Below are positions 10,808 through 19,878 of a stretch of DNA of 64,000 nt, in pieces. Each line of letters begins with the position of its first letter. The stretch's first letter is position 1. A model generated the notes under the pieces. The model was not told the DNA's origin. It did no database searches and saw nothing but the letters and a program-made list of their open reading frames with translations. The translations under genes were made by a program, and so were the position numbers. The stretch is from Candidatus Villigracilis vicinus (GTDB lineage Bacteria; Chloroflexota; Anaerolineae; Anaerolineales; Villigracilaceae): NCBI GenBank assembly GCA_016721315.1, contig JADKIL010000009.1, forward strand, positions 1 through 64,000, given 5' to 3'.

Positions 10808-13800
10808 CTAGCGGCGGCGCCTCTTTTTCTTGCCGTCTGCCGAGTCGCCGATCTGCACTGAAGTTTCGCTGGGCGCAGTCGCCGTTTCTGCGGTTTCAAT
10901 GGGGGTGATCTCCACCCGCCGGGGTCTTGCCGCAAATGCGCGTCCGATCACCAGTCCGCGCACATCTTCGAGCAACTGCTGGAACATCTCAGAGGCGCTA
11001 TTCTTGTATTGTACCAGCGGGTCACGTTGGGCGTAAGCCTCAAGCCCGATCGACACCCTCAAGCCTTCAACCTTTGTCAGGTATTCCACCCACAGTTCGC
11101 TGAATGCGCCCAGTAGTAATTGGCGATGGACTTCATTCAAAACATACTTGCCAAGTGCGGAGGAAAGCTGCGCCGCCTCTTCCGTGCTCAAGCTGGATAC
11201 GGCATCGTTGAGCCGCGCCTCGCCGAAAGCGATCCGCGCCGCCGGACCAAAGTCCGCGAGTTTGGTGGCGTTCTGGCTCAAACGGGTGAACTCGCTCTGC
11301 CCCCAGGTCTCGCGCAGCGCTTCTTCCGCCGCCTCGAGGTGATTCATCACATCATCGCCGATCTCATCCGCTTCTCTGCCATCCAGCAATTGCGCCGCAT
11401 GGAAGGCATACGCGAAGCGGGTAAAGACCTGCTTTACCTGTTTATGAGTCTTCTGGTCGAAGGCGGTACGGGTTCCCTGCGCCAGTGTGATCAACAAACG
11501 CAGCTTGCCTGAATCTGTCGAAACATTTTCGTGCTGCAAGAGGATGTCAATGTCGCGCGCGATCTGCGCGTTCAAGCGTTCGCGTTTCTTTTCAAAGGCA
11601 TCCCGCGCTGTGTAGAGCAGGCTGTCTGAAAGATCGTCCCAATTAGAGGGCAGCGGATTTTGCCACTGGATCTGTTCGCCTATGCGGTTTTGTATGGCAC
11701 CGATGACGCGCGTGGCACTGATGACCGTCAACTGGCTGGCGATCATTTCCTGAATGTCGTCCTTGGCGTCTTCGGGGTCGTCTGCCAGAGTCTTGAGCAG
11801 GTCATTGCCGGGGCGGATCGCCAGATGGACAAGCCCATTGATCTCTTCGATCAACTTCTGCGGTTTGGGTGCATCTTCGCGGTCGCCAAGCCCCTGGAAG
11901 AAAGCATCCAGTGTGTCTTCGCGTTCGGCGATCTGGGTTGCAAGTGCTTCGCCGGTTCGTTCGATCATGGTTTCGATGGCGCGAACGGCATGAGCATATT
12001 CGGCTTCGATCGATTTGGAGATCAGGTCCAGTGTGACGGAACGCAGGTCTTTGTCTTTGATCTCATCAAGTAATAGCCTGAACCCATAAGACGGGAACAA
12101 ACCGTTCTTTGATTCGAAAGCGGGCTGAACCTGTTCAAGCCACGCCAGCAGCCGCCAGGGACCTTCTTCATCAGCCAGACCTGCGGCAACGCGCTTGTCC
12201 ACTTCGTTTTAACATTTCGGCTATATCGCCGCTCAGGTCTTCCTTGACGAAGATGCGGTCTCGCTGGTTATAGATCTGATGACGCTGGGTGTTCAAGACA
12301 TCATCGTATTCAAGCAAATGCTTGCGGACATCGAAGTTTGCGCCTTCGATGCGGTGCTGCGATTGTTCGATGACGCTTGCCACTACACGCGCTTCGAGCG
12401 GCAGCGAATCGTCCACTTTGAGGCGTTCCATCAAGGCGCTGACTTGTGAGCCGCCTTGGACGCGCATCAGGTCATCTTGCAGGGAAAGATAAAAGCGCGA
12501 AGAGCCGGGGTCACCCTGACGGGCAGCGCGACCGCGCAACTGATTGTCGATGCGGCGGGCTTCATGGCGCTCCGAGCCGATGACGTGCAGACCGCCCAAC
12601 TCTTTTACTTTTTCCATGTCGTCGAAATAGCCAAGGAAGTTCTTGACCTCGGCTTCGTATAAACCGAAGTTCGAGGGGTCGGTCTTTTCAAGGCTTCGCG
12701 TCGTTCTTCGTGGGTCATATCGAACGGGTCTTTGCACCCGGCTTTGCCCAGCACGCGATTGACAGCCGTGATGACTTCTTCTGCCAGCTCGCCGCCGAGT
12801 TTGATATCCACACCGCGTCCTGCCATGTTGGTGGCGATGGTCACTGCACCGAAGGCGCCCGCGCCCGCAATGATCTGTGATTCTTCCGTGTGACGGCGTG
12901 CGTTCAATACCTGGTGAACCACGCCGCCCTGGAAGATCTTCTTTAGGCGTTCTTTTGTGTTTTCAGGCAGGCGCAGGATCTCAAGCAGGGTGTTGAGGTT
13001 GGCGTCATCGTCGAGGCTGATGTTATTTAGTCCGTGGGGTTTAATGAAGGCGCGCAAGGCGTCGGGGGTGATCTTGTCGATGGGTTCGTTAAAAGGCACG
13101 AGGTCCGCAAAGAGGCGCCCGTCTTCTTCCAGGTCATTGGCGCGGATGTAGTGGTCGCGCACGAGCAGGTATTGCATCAGACGGCGCACAGGTTCGGCTT
13201 TGAAGCGGTTCGAGAGACGTTCGGAAGATTCAACCGAGGTGGTACCGACCAGCAACGGGCGTCCGAGGGCGTTGAAGCGGACAACTTCCTGCACGATGGC
13301 GCGTAGTTTGGCTTCCACGGTGCGGTAGATAACGTCGGGATAATCTTTGCGGCGATAGTAGAGCGGGGCGGTGTCGCCGGCTTTGGCAAAGTATGAATAG
13401 GCGTATCCGTCTTCGTCCTTGGCTTTGATCTCGGTCAGCGGCGCTTCTTTGCCGTAGGAGAGATATTCAAGGTTCGGTGAGATCGGCGCAACTTCGAGCT
13501 TGTAGATCTTGTTGAACTCTTCGGCTTCGGTCAGCGCGGTACCGGTCATGCCTGCCAGTTTTTGATACATGCGATAGTAGTTCTGCAATGTGACCGTGGC
13601 ATACGTAACCGACTCAGGCTCGACCTTTACGCCTTCTTTGGCTTCCACGGCTTGATGCAGACCGTCGCTCCAACGGCGACCCGGCATGAGGCGCCCCGTA
13701 GACTCATCCACGATGATGACTTTGCCCGTCTGTACGAGGTAATCTTTGTTGCGTTGGAAGAGAAACTGAGCGCGCAACGATTGTTGTAGATACCCCAACA

Positions 13801-14800
13801 AGCGCGCTTGTTCAGGGTTCGGTTCTTCGGGACGATTGGGGTCGAGCAGTTGAATGCCAAGCAAAGACTCGACGCGGCTGACGCCGATCTCGGTCAGGTT
13901 GATCGAGCGGGACTTTTCGTCCATTTCGTAATCTTCGGGTTTGATCTGTTTGACGATCTGCGACATGCGCCCGTACCATTCCAGGTCGCCGGAGGCGGGA
14001 CCGGAAATGATGAGCGGGGTACGGGCTTCATCAATAAGCACGTTGTCCACTTCATCGACCATGGCAAAGTAGTGCCCGCGTTGGACGCGGTTTTCCATGC
14101 GCATTGCCATGTTATCGCGCAGATAATCGAAGCCGAATTCGGAGTTGGTGCCAAAGGTGACGTCGGCGCGGTAGGCTTCGACCCGGTCCACCATGCGTAG
14201 GTGGCGCTGGTCTTCCTGCGGAGACTCGCGTTCGAAATCGACGATGAAGGCTTTCTTGCCGTTCTCGGTCATGGCTGCCATTTGCAGTACGCCGACGGTC
14301 AAGCCGAGCGCCTGGTAGATCGGCGCCATCCAACGGGCATCGCGCCGTGCCAGATAGTCGTTAACGGTAATGAGGTGGACGCCGCGCCCTGTCAGTGAGT
14401 TGAGGTAGATCGGCATGGTTGCCACGAGGGTCTTGCCTTCACCCGTGCGCATCTCTGCGATCGAGCCGCTGTGCAATGCTGCGCCGCCGATGATCTGCAC
14501 GTCATAGTGACGTAGCCCGATCGTGCGTTTGGAGGCTTCGCGCACTGCCGCAAAGGCTTCGGGCATGAGTTCTTCCAGCGCATCTTGTTCGGCTTTGCGC
14601 CGGGCAGTTTCATCATCCATGCCTTGAAGTGCATCTGCAACCCGCGCTTTGAACTCGTCCGTTTTGGCGCGCAGGGCATCATCGCTTAACGCCGCGAACT
14701 GGGCTTCCAGTCCATTCACCTGCTCTACCAACGGTCTGAATTGGTCGACTGTCTTTTTTGTGGGGTCACCACTGAATAGTTTTACGAAGTTTTTAAGCAT
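10808..14800 (-). CDS. secA: preprotein translocase ATPase SecA, frame broken twice
   Basis: Motor ATPase that drives unfolded preproteins through SecYEG. Three frames join: 14800 to about 12690 (Walker A MRTGEGKTL; DEAD box MVDEVDNVLIDEARTP), about 12690 to 12205 (FGLYEAEVKNFLGYF; GGLHVIGSERHEARRIDNQLRGRAARQGD) and 12205 to 10808. The total span is an exact multiple of three, so one lost base near 12690 (beside an A run) and one gained base near 12205 restore about 1330 residues. That is longer than usual (about 900) because of a long helical C-terminal part. The C terminus is basic (GKKKRRRR) and lacks the SEC-C zinc motif. Breaks in an essential gene suggest assembly errors. Confidence 0.92.
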
Positions 14801-14801
14801 A

Positions 14802-14831
14802 AATCCCTTTCATCGGAAAGGGATTATAGCA
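14802..14831 (-). promoter_or_regulatory. secA promoter (extended -10) within an inverted repeat
   Basis: On the minus strand TGCTATAAT (14831-14823) is an extended -10 box. It overlaps one arm of a perfect inverted repeat AATCCCTTT / AAAGGGATT (14802-14825) whose other arm carries the AAAGGG ribosome site just before the ATG at 14800. This predicts a very short leader of about 15 nt. Confidence 0.6.
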
Positions 14832-14982
14832 TGGGGACGGTAGGACGAAATTTGAGTTTTGTTAATGTTTAAACCATAAAGAGTGCATAGATTAATGGGT
14901 TGGCGAATTAAAACGGACCAACAGAAAAATAAACTCATATTACTATTCAATAAAATTCCAGACACTCCTGTGTTTCAGGAAG

Positions 14983-16254
14983 TTAGGGTAATGAACTCGC
15001 ACAGCGAAAACCAAGAAAGTTTCCGGCTGTTAATGGATCAAAGCCAATCCGTCTGGTAGTGAGGAGATTTTCTTCATTAGCAACATCCCATGCGCCTCCT
15101 CGTAATACTCGTGTATTTCCATAAAGTGGTCCTTGTGGATCTTGATATGACGAATCAATATAATAGTTTCCATCGTACCAATCCGAGACCCATTCCCATA
15201 CATTGCCAGCCATATCGTAAATACCAAATGGACTTCTGCCGCTTGCAAAGCTTCCTACAGGTGTCGTGTCTTCGTATCCATCGCAATTTGGACCCCCAGG
15301 AATTACGGAACCATCAAGCCCTTGTATATCGTCGAAATTCCCATTTTCACATCGAAAATTATTTCCCCATGGATAATTATATTCATTGATGCTGCGTGCT
15401 GCTTTCTCCCACTCTGCTTCAGTAGGAAGTCGCGCGTCACGCCATTCACAATAAGTTTTAGATTGATACCAGTCTACATAAATAACAGGATAGTTCGAAT
15501 ATTGCGTATTGCCAAAGTAATTGGAATGAGTTCCTGACCCAAAGTTTTGTGGTGGGTTGCAAACCCCATCGTTGACGCAAACCTCATATAAGGCATTAGT
15601 GACTTCGTATTTGTCTATATAATAAGAGTCTAAATAGACTATGTGAATCGGACGTTCATCTTTAAATCCCCCATTACTGCCCATTGTGAATTCTCCATCT
15701 GGAATAAGGCGCATAGCTACTCCGAAATCATCGGTAAATTCATTTGGGAATGGTGTGGGAGTCGAGGTTATGGCAGGCGTATTTGTAGAAATCAGTGGAG
15801 GGCTTGAAGCGGGCGTAACGACATTGGTAGGCGTGGCTACTAAGTTTATTGGGTTAAAACGCCCTATTGTAAATGCAAAAAAACCTACCGCTGCAATAAT
15901 AAAACAAAATCCTAGAAAAACTGAAAACGCAGTAGCATATATAGAAAAAGCATTAGGACGACGAGAAGGAGTAGGGGGGAGGGGAGGTTGTTTGTTTTTG
16001 CTTGGTTTGTCTTCTTTGTTCAGATTATTATTGAAATCAACAATAATCAAGTCTGCGTTTAATTGTTTTCTGCAAAATGGACACAGGTAATCAATTTCTT
16101 CTAAACTTCGTAATGAGATTAAACTGTTGTTTTCTTCGCAGATAATCACATCGTCCCCTACTCTAAATTGGGATTTAGTAGATGGGTCGATAGGGTTGTA
16201 AGACTTAGCATAATCTTCCTTGTATTTTCTTCTTTGATGGTCAGAATTTTTCAT
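14983..16254 (-). CDS. single-pass membrane protein: degenerate RING-like module + formylglycine-generating-enzyme-type domain
   Basis: 423 residues. The N-terminal cytosolic module (about 20-65) reads IDPSTKSQFRVGDDVIIC and then CPFC (Cys39, Cys58, Cys61), like a RING that lost its first zinc site. A Lys/Pro-rich linker, one transmembrane helix (about 103-130) and a Pro/Thr/Ser-rich stalk follow. An FGE-sulfatase (SUMF1-type) domain fills about 175-423 (MRLIPDGEFTMGS, LPTEAEWEKAAR, DMAGNVWEWVSDW, RVLRGGAWD, GFRCAS). Only one of the two FGE catalytic cysteines is apparent, so ligand binding is likelier than catalysis. Its first 65 residues resemble those of the next gene upstream. Last gene of the ubiquitin array. 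ATG at 16254 preferred over TTG at 16260. Confidence 0.8.
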   Translation of the reverse strand: MKNSDHQRRKYKEDYAKSYNPIDPSTKSQFRVGDDVIICEENNSLISLRSLEEIDYLCPFCRKQLNADLIIVDFNNNLNKEDKPSKNKQPPLPPTPSRRPNAFSIYATAFSVFLGFCFIIAAVGFFAFTIGRFNPINLVATPTNVVTPASSPPLISTNTPAITSTPTPFPNEFTDDFGVAMRLIPDGEFTMGSNGGFKDERPIHIVYLDSYYIDKYEVTNALYEVCVNDGVCNPPQNFGSGTHSNYFGNTQYSNYPVIYVDWYQSKTYCEWRDARLPTEAEWEKAARSINEYNYPWGNNFRCENGNFDDIQGLDGSVIPGGPNCDGYEDTTPVGSFASGRSPFGIYDMAGNVWEWVSDWYDGNYYIDSSYQDPQGPLYGNTRVLRGGAWDVANEENLLTTRRIGFDPLTAGNFLGFRCASSLP

Positions 16255-16286
16255 GGACAAGTCTCTTTCGAATCGCTCAACCTTAT

Positions 16287-17058
16287 TTAAGGATTAAAAT
16301 CTAAGATTATTTTTCCACTTCCTGTATGGTCTGCTATCCATCCAGTATAGCCATTCCAGTAGACATTCCACCAAGTTAACCCATCCGCTTTCTGAGTCTG
16401 ACCTAATAATTCAACAAACTCTCCACATGGAATTTCATAGAGAGAATCATTGTCGTTCTTCCCAACATATCCGGGTGTGCGACGTAAATTGACTTTATGT
16501 ATTTCTGCACATGAAATCTCAGCATATCTTTTACTGTTTTTTGGGGGGGTGGTTGGCTGAAGAATCGACTGACTATTTGGCGTGTTTGTAGAGCGTGGCG
16601 CTTGATAAGATTTTGTTGAAGTAGGTCGAATAGTTGAACTTACTGGACTTGGATTACTAGTACCTCCTGAGCCAATAATAGCTGCAAATACCCCCGATAC
16701 TGTAAGAATAAAACAAAATATTAGAACAACCGCTAAACCTATCCATAGTATAGGAGATATGTTAGAACGACTTGGAGGAGTAGGAGGAGAAGAATGTGGC
16801 CTTTTAGGTTCTTTGCCCTCACTATTAGGTGGAATAATAGGTCCTTCAATCGTTAAATCTGAATTTAATTGTTTACCACAAAACGGACATTGGCTGTTAT
16901 TTGCTTTTAGGCTTCGACTTGCTAATAAACTATTTTTTTCTTTACAAACAACAACTTGCTCGCCATGCTTAAATGGATTCCTTGTGATAGGGTCAATATA
17001 ATTATCGTATTTAGAATCAGTGCTGTAAATAATTGATTGATGTTTTTAAATTACTCAT
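16287..17058 (-). CDS. single-pass membrane protein: degenerate RING-like module + SH3b domain (one-base frame break)
   Basis: Hidden gene. A ribosome site AAAGGTG seven bases before ATG 17058 starts MSNLKTSINY, which then hits a stop. From the T3 run at 17027-17029 (minus strand) the next frame is open to the TAA at 16287 and has no usual start codon of its own. The 772-base span is one over a multiple of three, and deleting one T gives 256 residues. It encodes a RING-like module (IDPITRNPFKHGEQVVVC, then CPFCGKQL), a Pro-rich linker, one transmembrane helix (PILWIGLAVVLIFCFI region), a Ser/Thr/Pro stalk and a bacterial SH3 domain (VNLRRTPGY to GYTGWIADHT). It lies 20 bases after the JAMM gene. 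Assembly error or genuine decay cannot be told apart. Confidence 0.75.
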
Positions 17059-17078
17059 ATAAAAACACCTTTCCCTTT

Positions 17079-17969
17079 CTAATAAGCTGTTTTATTGCTA
17101 TTGATTTTCCTTAAATAATTAAGTACTTTTGTGTCTCTTTTGATCTCTGCTAACTGTTCAAATATAAACTGTGCGGAATGTATCTTCCCTGCTTCATAAT
17201 AGTTAACCGCCTTGTCAACTTCCTGATTCCAGTTTGATCCATCAGGTTTCAAAAAACTTTTTTTGTTAATCTTTATATCTTGATACATTCCAGATTGAAT
17301 CCAATGAGAAAGTTCATCACTAGGGTTTTTAGATATCCAATTCTTGAAACTTTCTATTACAGTCTCATCACCCTCTTCTTTAGCGGCGATTGCACAGTTA
17401 TACCGAATGATCGCCTCAATAATCATTGGCTTCTGATTCAAATAATTCACATTCTTAATCTTCTTGCCCTTTTCCCCATAAAAAAATCCTTTATCCTCAC
17501 TAAAAGTATCAAAAACAAGGGCTACATGCCAGTCTAAATTGTAAATACTTTTTACAATTGCCATATCTGCATTCGAAAGAAAAATGCCATGCCCAGGATG
17601 GGAATGATACCAACCTACAGACATTAACCCTTCTGGAATTTTTGATCTAGATTTTATTAGCTCTTCTGGACTAACTGTATAATGACCAATACTGCTGTTT
17701 GTGCTTAACACAGGCACTGAACCCACAATAACGGTAAACGTTTTTCGTGGGTTGTCTATATCAGTAAAAGCATGTCCTAATAACACGCCTCCACTTTCTG
17801 TTTTAGGATTTTCTTTGAGATGGTTTTCAATTTTTTTTAACCTGTCATTTAGTACGTATAAAGAAAATGACTTATTTTCATCAGCATAGAGATTTGAAAC
17901 TTGTTGTGCTCTTGGCTGTTTCTCATGCGGCAAAGATGGCTCTATTATTTCACCAAATTTAATGTTCAT
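17079..17969 (-). CDS. JAMM/MPN-type deubiquitinase, soluble
   Basis: 296 residues. JAB1/MPN zinc isopeptidase with a complete motif: Glu58, His122-x-His124, Ser132 and Asp135 (GWYHSHPGHGIFLSNAD). It is expected to cleave conjugates made by the neighbouring E1/E2/RING system. A C-terminal helical part (about 180-296) resembles a TPR/degradation-adaptor fold but was not identified. The protein begins MNIKFGE, carrying the I-x-F-G-E peptide shared by five proteins of this array. The start is five bases after the membrane JAMM gene without a clear ribosome site, so translation is probably coupled. Confidence 0.9.
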   Translation of the reverse strand: MNIKFGEIIEPSLPHEKQPRAQQVSNLYADENKSFSLYVLNDRLKKIENHLKENPKTESGGVLLGHAFTDIDNPRKTFTVIVGSVPVLSTNSSIGHYTVSPEELIKSRSKIPEGLMSVGWYHSHPGHGIFLSNADMAIVKSIYNLDWHVALVFDTFSEDKGFFYGEKGKKIKNVNYLNQKPMIIEAIIRYNCAIAAKEEGDETVIESFKNWISKNPSDELSHWIQSGMYQDIKINKKSFLKPDGSNWNQEVDKAVNYYEAGKIHSAQFIFEQLAEIKRDTKVLNYLRKINSNKTAY

Positions 17970-17974
17970 CAGAA

Positions 17975-18943
17975 TTATGGATTTGAAGGCATAATAGAGG
18001 GGGGCGTAGTAAGCGGGGTTGGCGTAGATGCCGGTTCAACAGTAATAGTTGGAGTAAATGAAGAGGCAGGAGTAAGTACAATAGGTAAAGTCAATGGGGT
18101 TGCTGTAGGATTAACGAATGAACTTCCAAAATAATAAAATGTAAAAACTCCTGCGGCTAATACTGTTATGACTACAATTCCCAAGCTTATTAGTACATAC
18201 GGAGATAATCTTTTAGATGGTTTAGATTTTTCTTCTTCTTCTTCTTCTTCCCGCTTGCTTACAAGAGGTTTAGTAGTTATATTATTTTTAGGTTGATACT
18301 CTGTCTTCTTATTAGTAATCTTTAGTTTTCTTTTTTGTAAGTCTTTTATACATTGAGGATATTTCTCAAGAGAAAACCAAGTTTGTTTACTGCTAGAGAA
18401 TAAAGGATTGCTGCTTTTGTTTTTTACAATGGGGTCTCCATTTGCTCCGTAAAAAATGCCTTCTTGCTGTCTAATAGGGTCAATTACCCAAGCCAAGTTC
18501 CATTCTTCGTTGTAAATCCCTCTTACAATTGTCATATCTTGCCCGGATAAGAATACGCCATGCCCAGGATGGGAATGATACCAACCTACTGCAATTAAAT
18601 CAGGATATTTTTCTTCTAAAATTTCTCTGGTCTTAGCAATTACTTTAGGCGTCACCGTAAAATGAACTACACTTCGATCATCGCTTATATCACGAATTAC
18701 TCCGACAATTACTATAAATACCTCTTCTACATCAGGGTCCCTAAAAGGATATCCTACTAAAATACCGCCGCACTCAATATTTTTATCTATATTGACATGT
18801 TCTATCATTTCATCGTAAGCAGATTTGAGTACAAAAACATTAATGTATGCATGTTTTGATAACGATTTGAATTTAAAGTCCTTTAGGGGAAAATCGGCTA
18901 TTGGAATTTCAAATTCAATTGGCTCGCCAAAATCAATTTTCAT
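17975..18943 (-). CDS. JAMM/MPN-type deubiquitinase anchored in the membrane
   Basis: 322 residues. The N-terminal JAMM domain has a full active site: Glu57, His123-x-His125, Ser133 and Asp136. A charged linker with a Glu run (about 215-245), one transmembrane helix (about 249-271) and a Pro/Thr-rich outer tail follow. The catalytic domain should face the cytosol. It starts MKIDFGE, again with the I-x-F-G-E peptide. A ribosome site AGGAG overlaps the E2 stop codon. Paralogue of the next gene; two JAMMs in one array may divide precursor processing and conjugate removal, or membrane and soluble pools. Confidence 0.9.
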   Translation of the reverse strand: MKIDFGEPIEFEIPIADFPLKDFKFKSLSKHAYINVFVLKSAYDEMIEHVNIDKNIECGGILVGYPFRDPDVEEVFIVIVGVIRDISDDRSVVHFTVTPKVIAKTREILEEKYPDLIAVGWYHSHPGHGVFLSGQDMTIVRGIYNEEWNLAWVIDPIRQQEGIFYGANGDPIVKNKSSNPLFSSSKQTWFSLEKYPQCIKDLQKRKLKITNKKTEYQPKNNITTKPLVSKREEEEEEEKSKPSKRLSPYVLISLGIVVITVLAAGVFTFYYFGSSFVNPTATPLTLPIVLTPASSFTPTITVEPASTPTPLTTPPSIMPSNP

Positions 18944-18951
18944 ACTTTCTC

Positions 18952-19557
18952 CTATTCGCCGAATATAATTTTTCCAGAATTGGAAGACGTGCTTTTTTCA
19001 TCTTTGCCCCAAACAAGGGTGTCTTCAATATCTGGTAATCGAATTATTGATTTGTCTACTGGGTTTTTAGCTCTATTAGCAGCACCTTCTTCAAATTTTA
19101 TGTTTTTCTTAATCCATTCCTCGAGAGTAGGGTCGTTATTCGCAGGGCTGTCAGTATTCACTTCTTGAAAAGCAATTATTTCTCCCACCATTTGACATAT
19201 TGAATCAAGTGATCTACCAATTCCTGGAATCCAACGTGTCTCATCATCACCCTCTAAACATATTCTGCCATCTTTCCATATATTCGGATGGAATGGCCAA
19301 GGCTTTCTTTCAGTAGCCATAAATACTTCAGGCTTTGTTCTAGGGTAAGTGGAGGGGAATTCAATAATGACCTTAAACCCTTGATGAAACATGGGGTTTT
19401 TATTTGGATCAAAACCAATAATGCTCTTAAGGTTATATGTAAATTCATATTTATCAGGCGGGTTTGAATTACCAATTACTTTCCATGTAACTACCTCACT
19501 TCGCCATTTTTTTATACTAGAATACTCAGCAGATAAACGTTGTTCACGAACGCCCAT
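18952..19557 (-). CDS. E2 ubiquitin-conjugating enzyme-like protein (UBC fold)
   Basis: 201 residues, very close in pattern to eukaryotic E2s. HPN (90-92) precedes the catalytic Cys100 in DGRICLEG, then WIPG and the SPAN box at 137-140. It should accept the ubiquitin-like protein from the E1 as a thioester and pass it on with the RING protein. Residues about 150-190 are an extra linker, and the protein ends in SGKIIFGE, the array's shared peptide placed at the extreme C terminus. The start has AAGGAG. It lies between the ubiquitin-like gene and the membrane JAMM gene. Confidence 0.93.
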   Translation of the reverse strand: MGVREQRLSAEYSSIKKWRSEVVTWKVIGNSNPPDKYEFTYNLKSIIGFDPNKNPMFHQGFKVIIEFPSTYPRTKPEVFMATERKPWPFHPNIWKDGRICLEGDDETRWIPGIGRSLDSICQMVGEIIAFQEVNTDSPANNDPTLEEWIKKNIKFEEGAANRAKNPVDKSIIRLPDIEDTLVWGKDEKSTSSNSGKIIFGE

Positions 19558-19593
19558 ATAACTTCTCCTTACATTATCTTTTTAACTTCTTGT

Positions 19594-19851
19594 TTATCCA
19601 GCCGTTCTATCAAAATCAGCGAGTAATGTATCATCGCTTTCTACTCCAGCCCCCTCTAATGTCTGTGTAGGTAAAATTTGCTTATGAGTTCTTTTTCGGG
19701 TAATTACACCACGAGTACCTTCTGGTAAGTTGATCTTTCCAGCAAGCGCATTAAGTAGGTCAGTCGCTGTCATATTCCCATCAACTTCATTAACAGGGAT
19801 TTTCTTTCCAGTATGTTCGACAACAATTGTTAAATTTCTTAATGTAGCCAT
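19594..19851 (-). CDS. ubiquitin-like protein
   Basis: 85 residues with a beta-grasp pattern: LRNLTIVVEHTG, a hairpin, helix ATDLLNALAGKI, then a region like YukD/ubiquitin-type proteins (QILPTQTLEGAGVESDDTL). It ends DFDRTAG, a single C-terminal Gly. No residues follow, so it would need no processing before E1 activation. I prefer the ATG at 19851 (eight bases after AAAAGGA) over the one at 19860, which abuts the ribosome site. The neighbouring E1, E2 and JAMM genes make a conjugated modifier the best reading, not a sulfur carrier. Confidence 0.87.
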   Translation of the reverse strand: MATLRNLTIVVEHTGKKIPVNEVDGNMTATDLLNALAGKINLPEGTRGVITRKRTHKQILPTQTLEGAGVESDDTLLADFDRTAG

Positions 19852-19878
19852 ATTTATCATCCTTTTAGTAATTATTTT

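Noticed and set aside
14983..16254. True formylglycine-generating enzyme activating the sulfatase at 41 kb
   Set aside because: It lacks the obvious catalytic Cys pair, is fused to a RING-like membrane module, and the enzyme at 41 kb lacks the motif that would be modified.
16287..17029. ATT or other non-standard start for the SH3b receptor
   Set aside because: A good ribosome site and ATG lie upstream in the neighbouring frame, and one-base correction gives an N terminus matching the paralogue, so a frame break is the simpler explanation.
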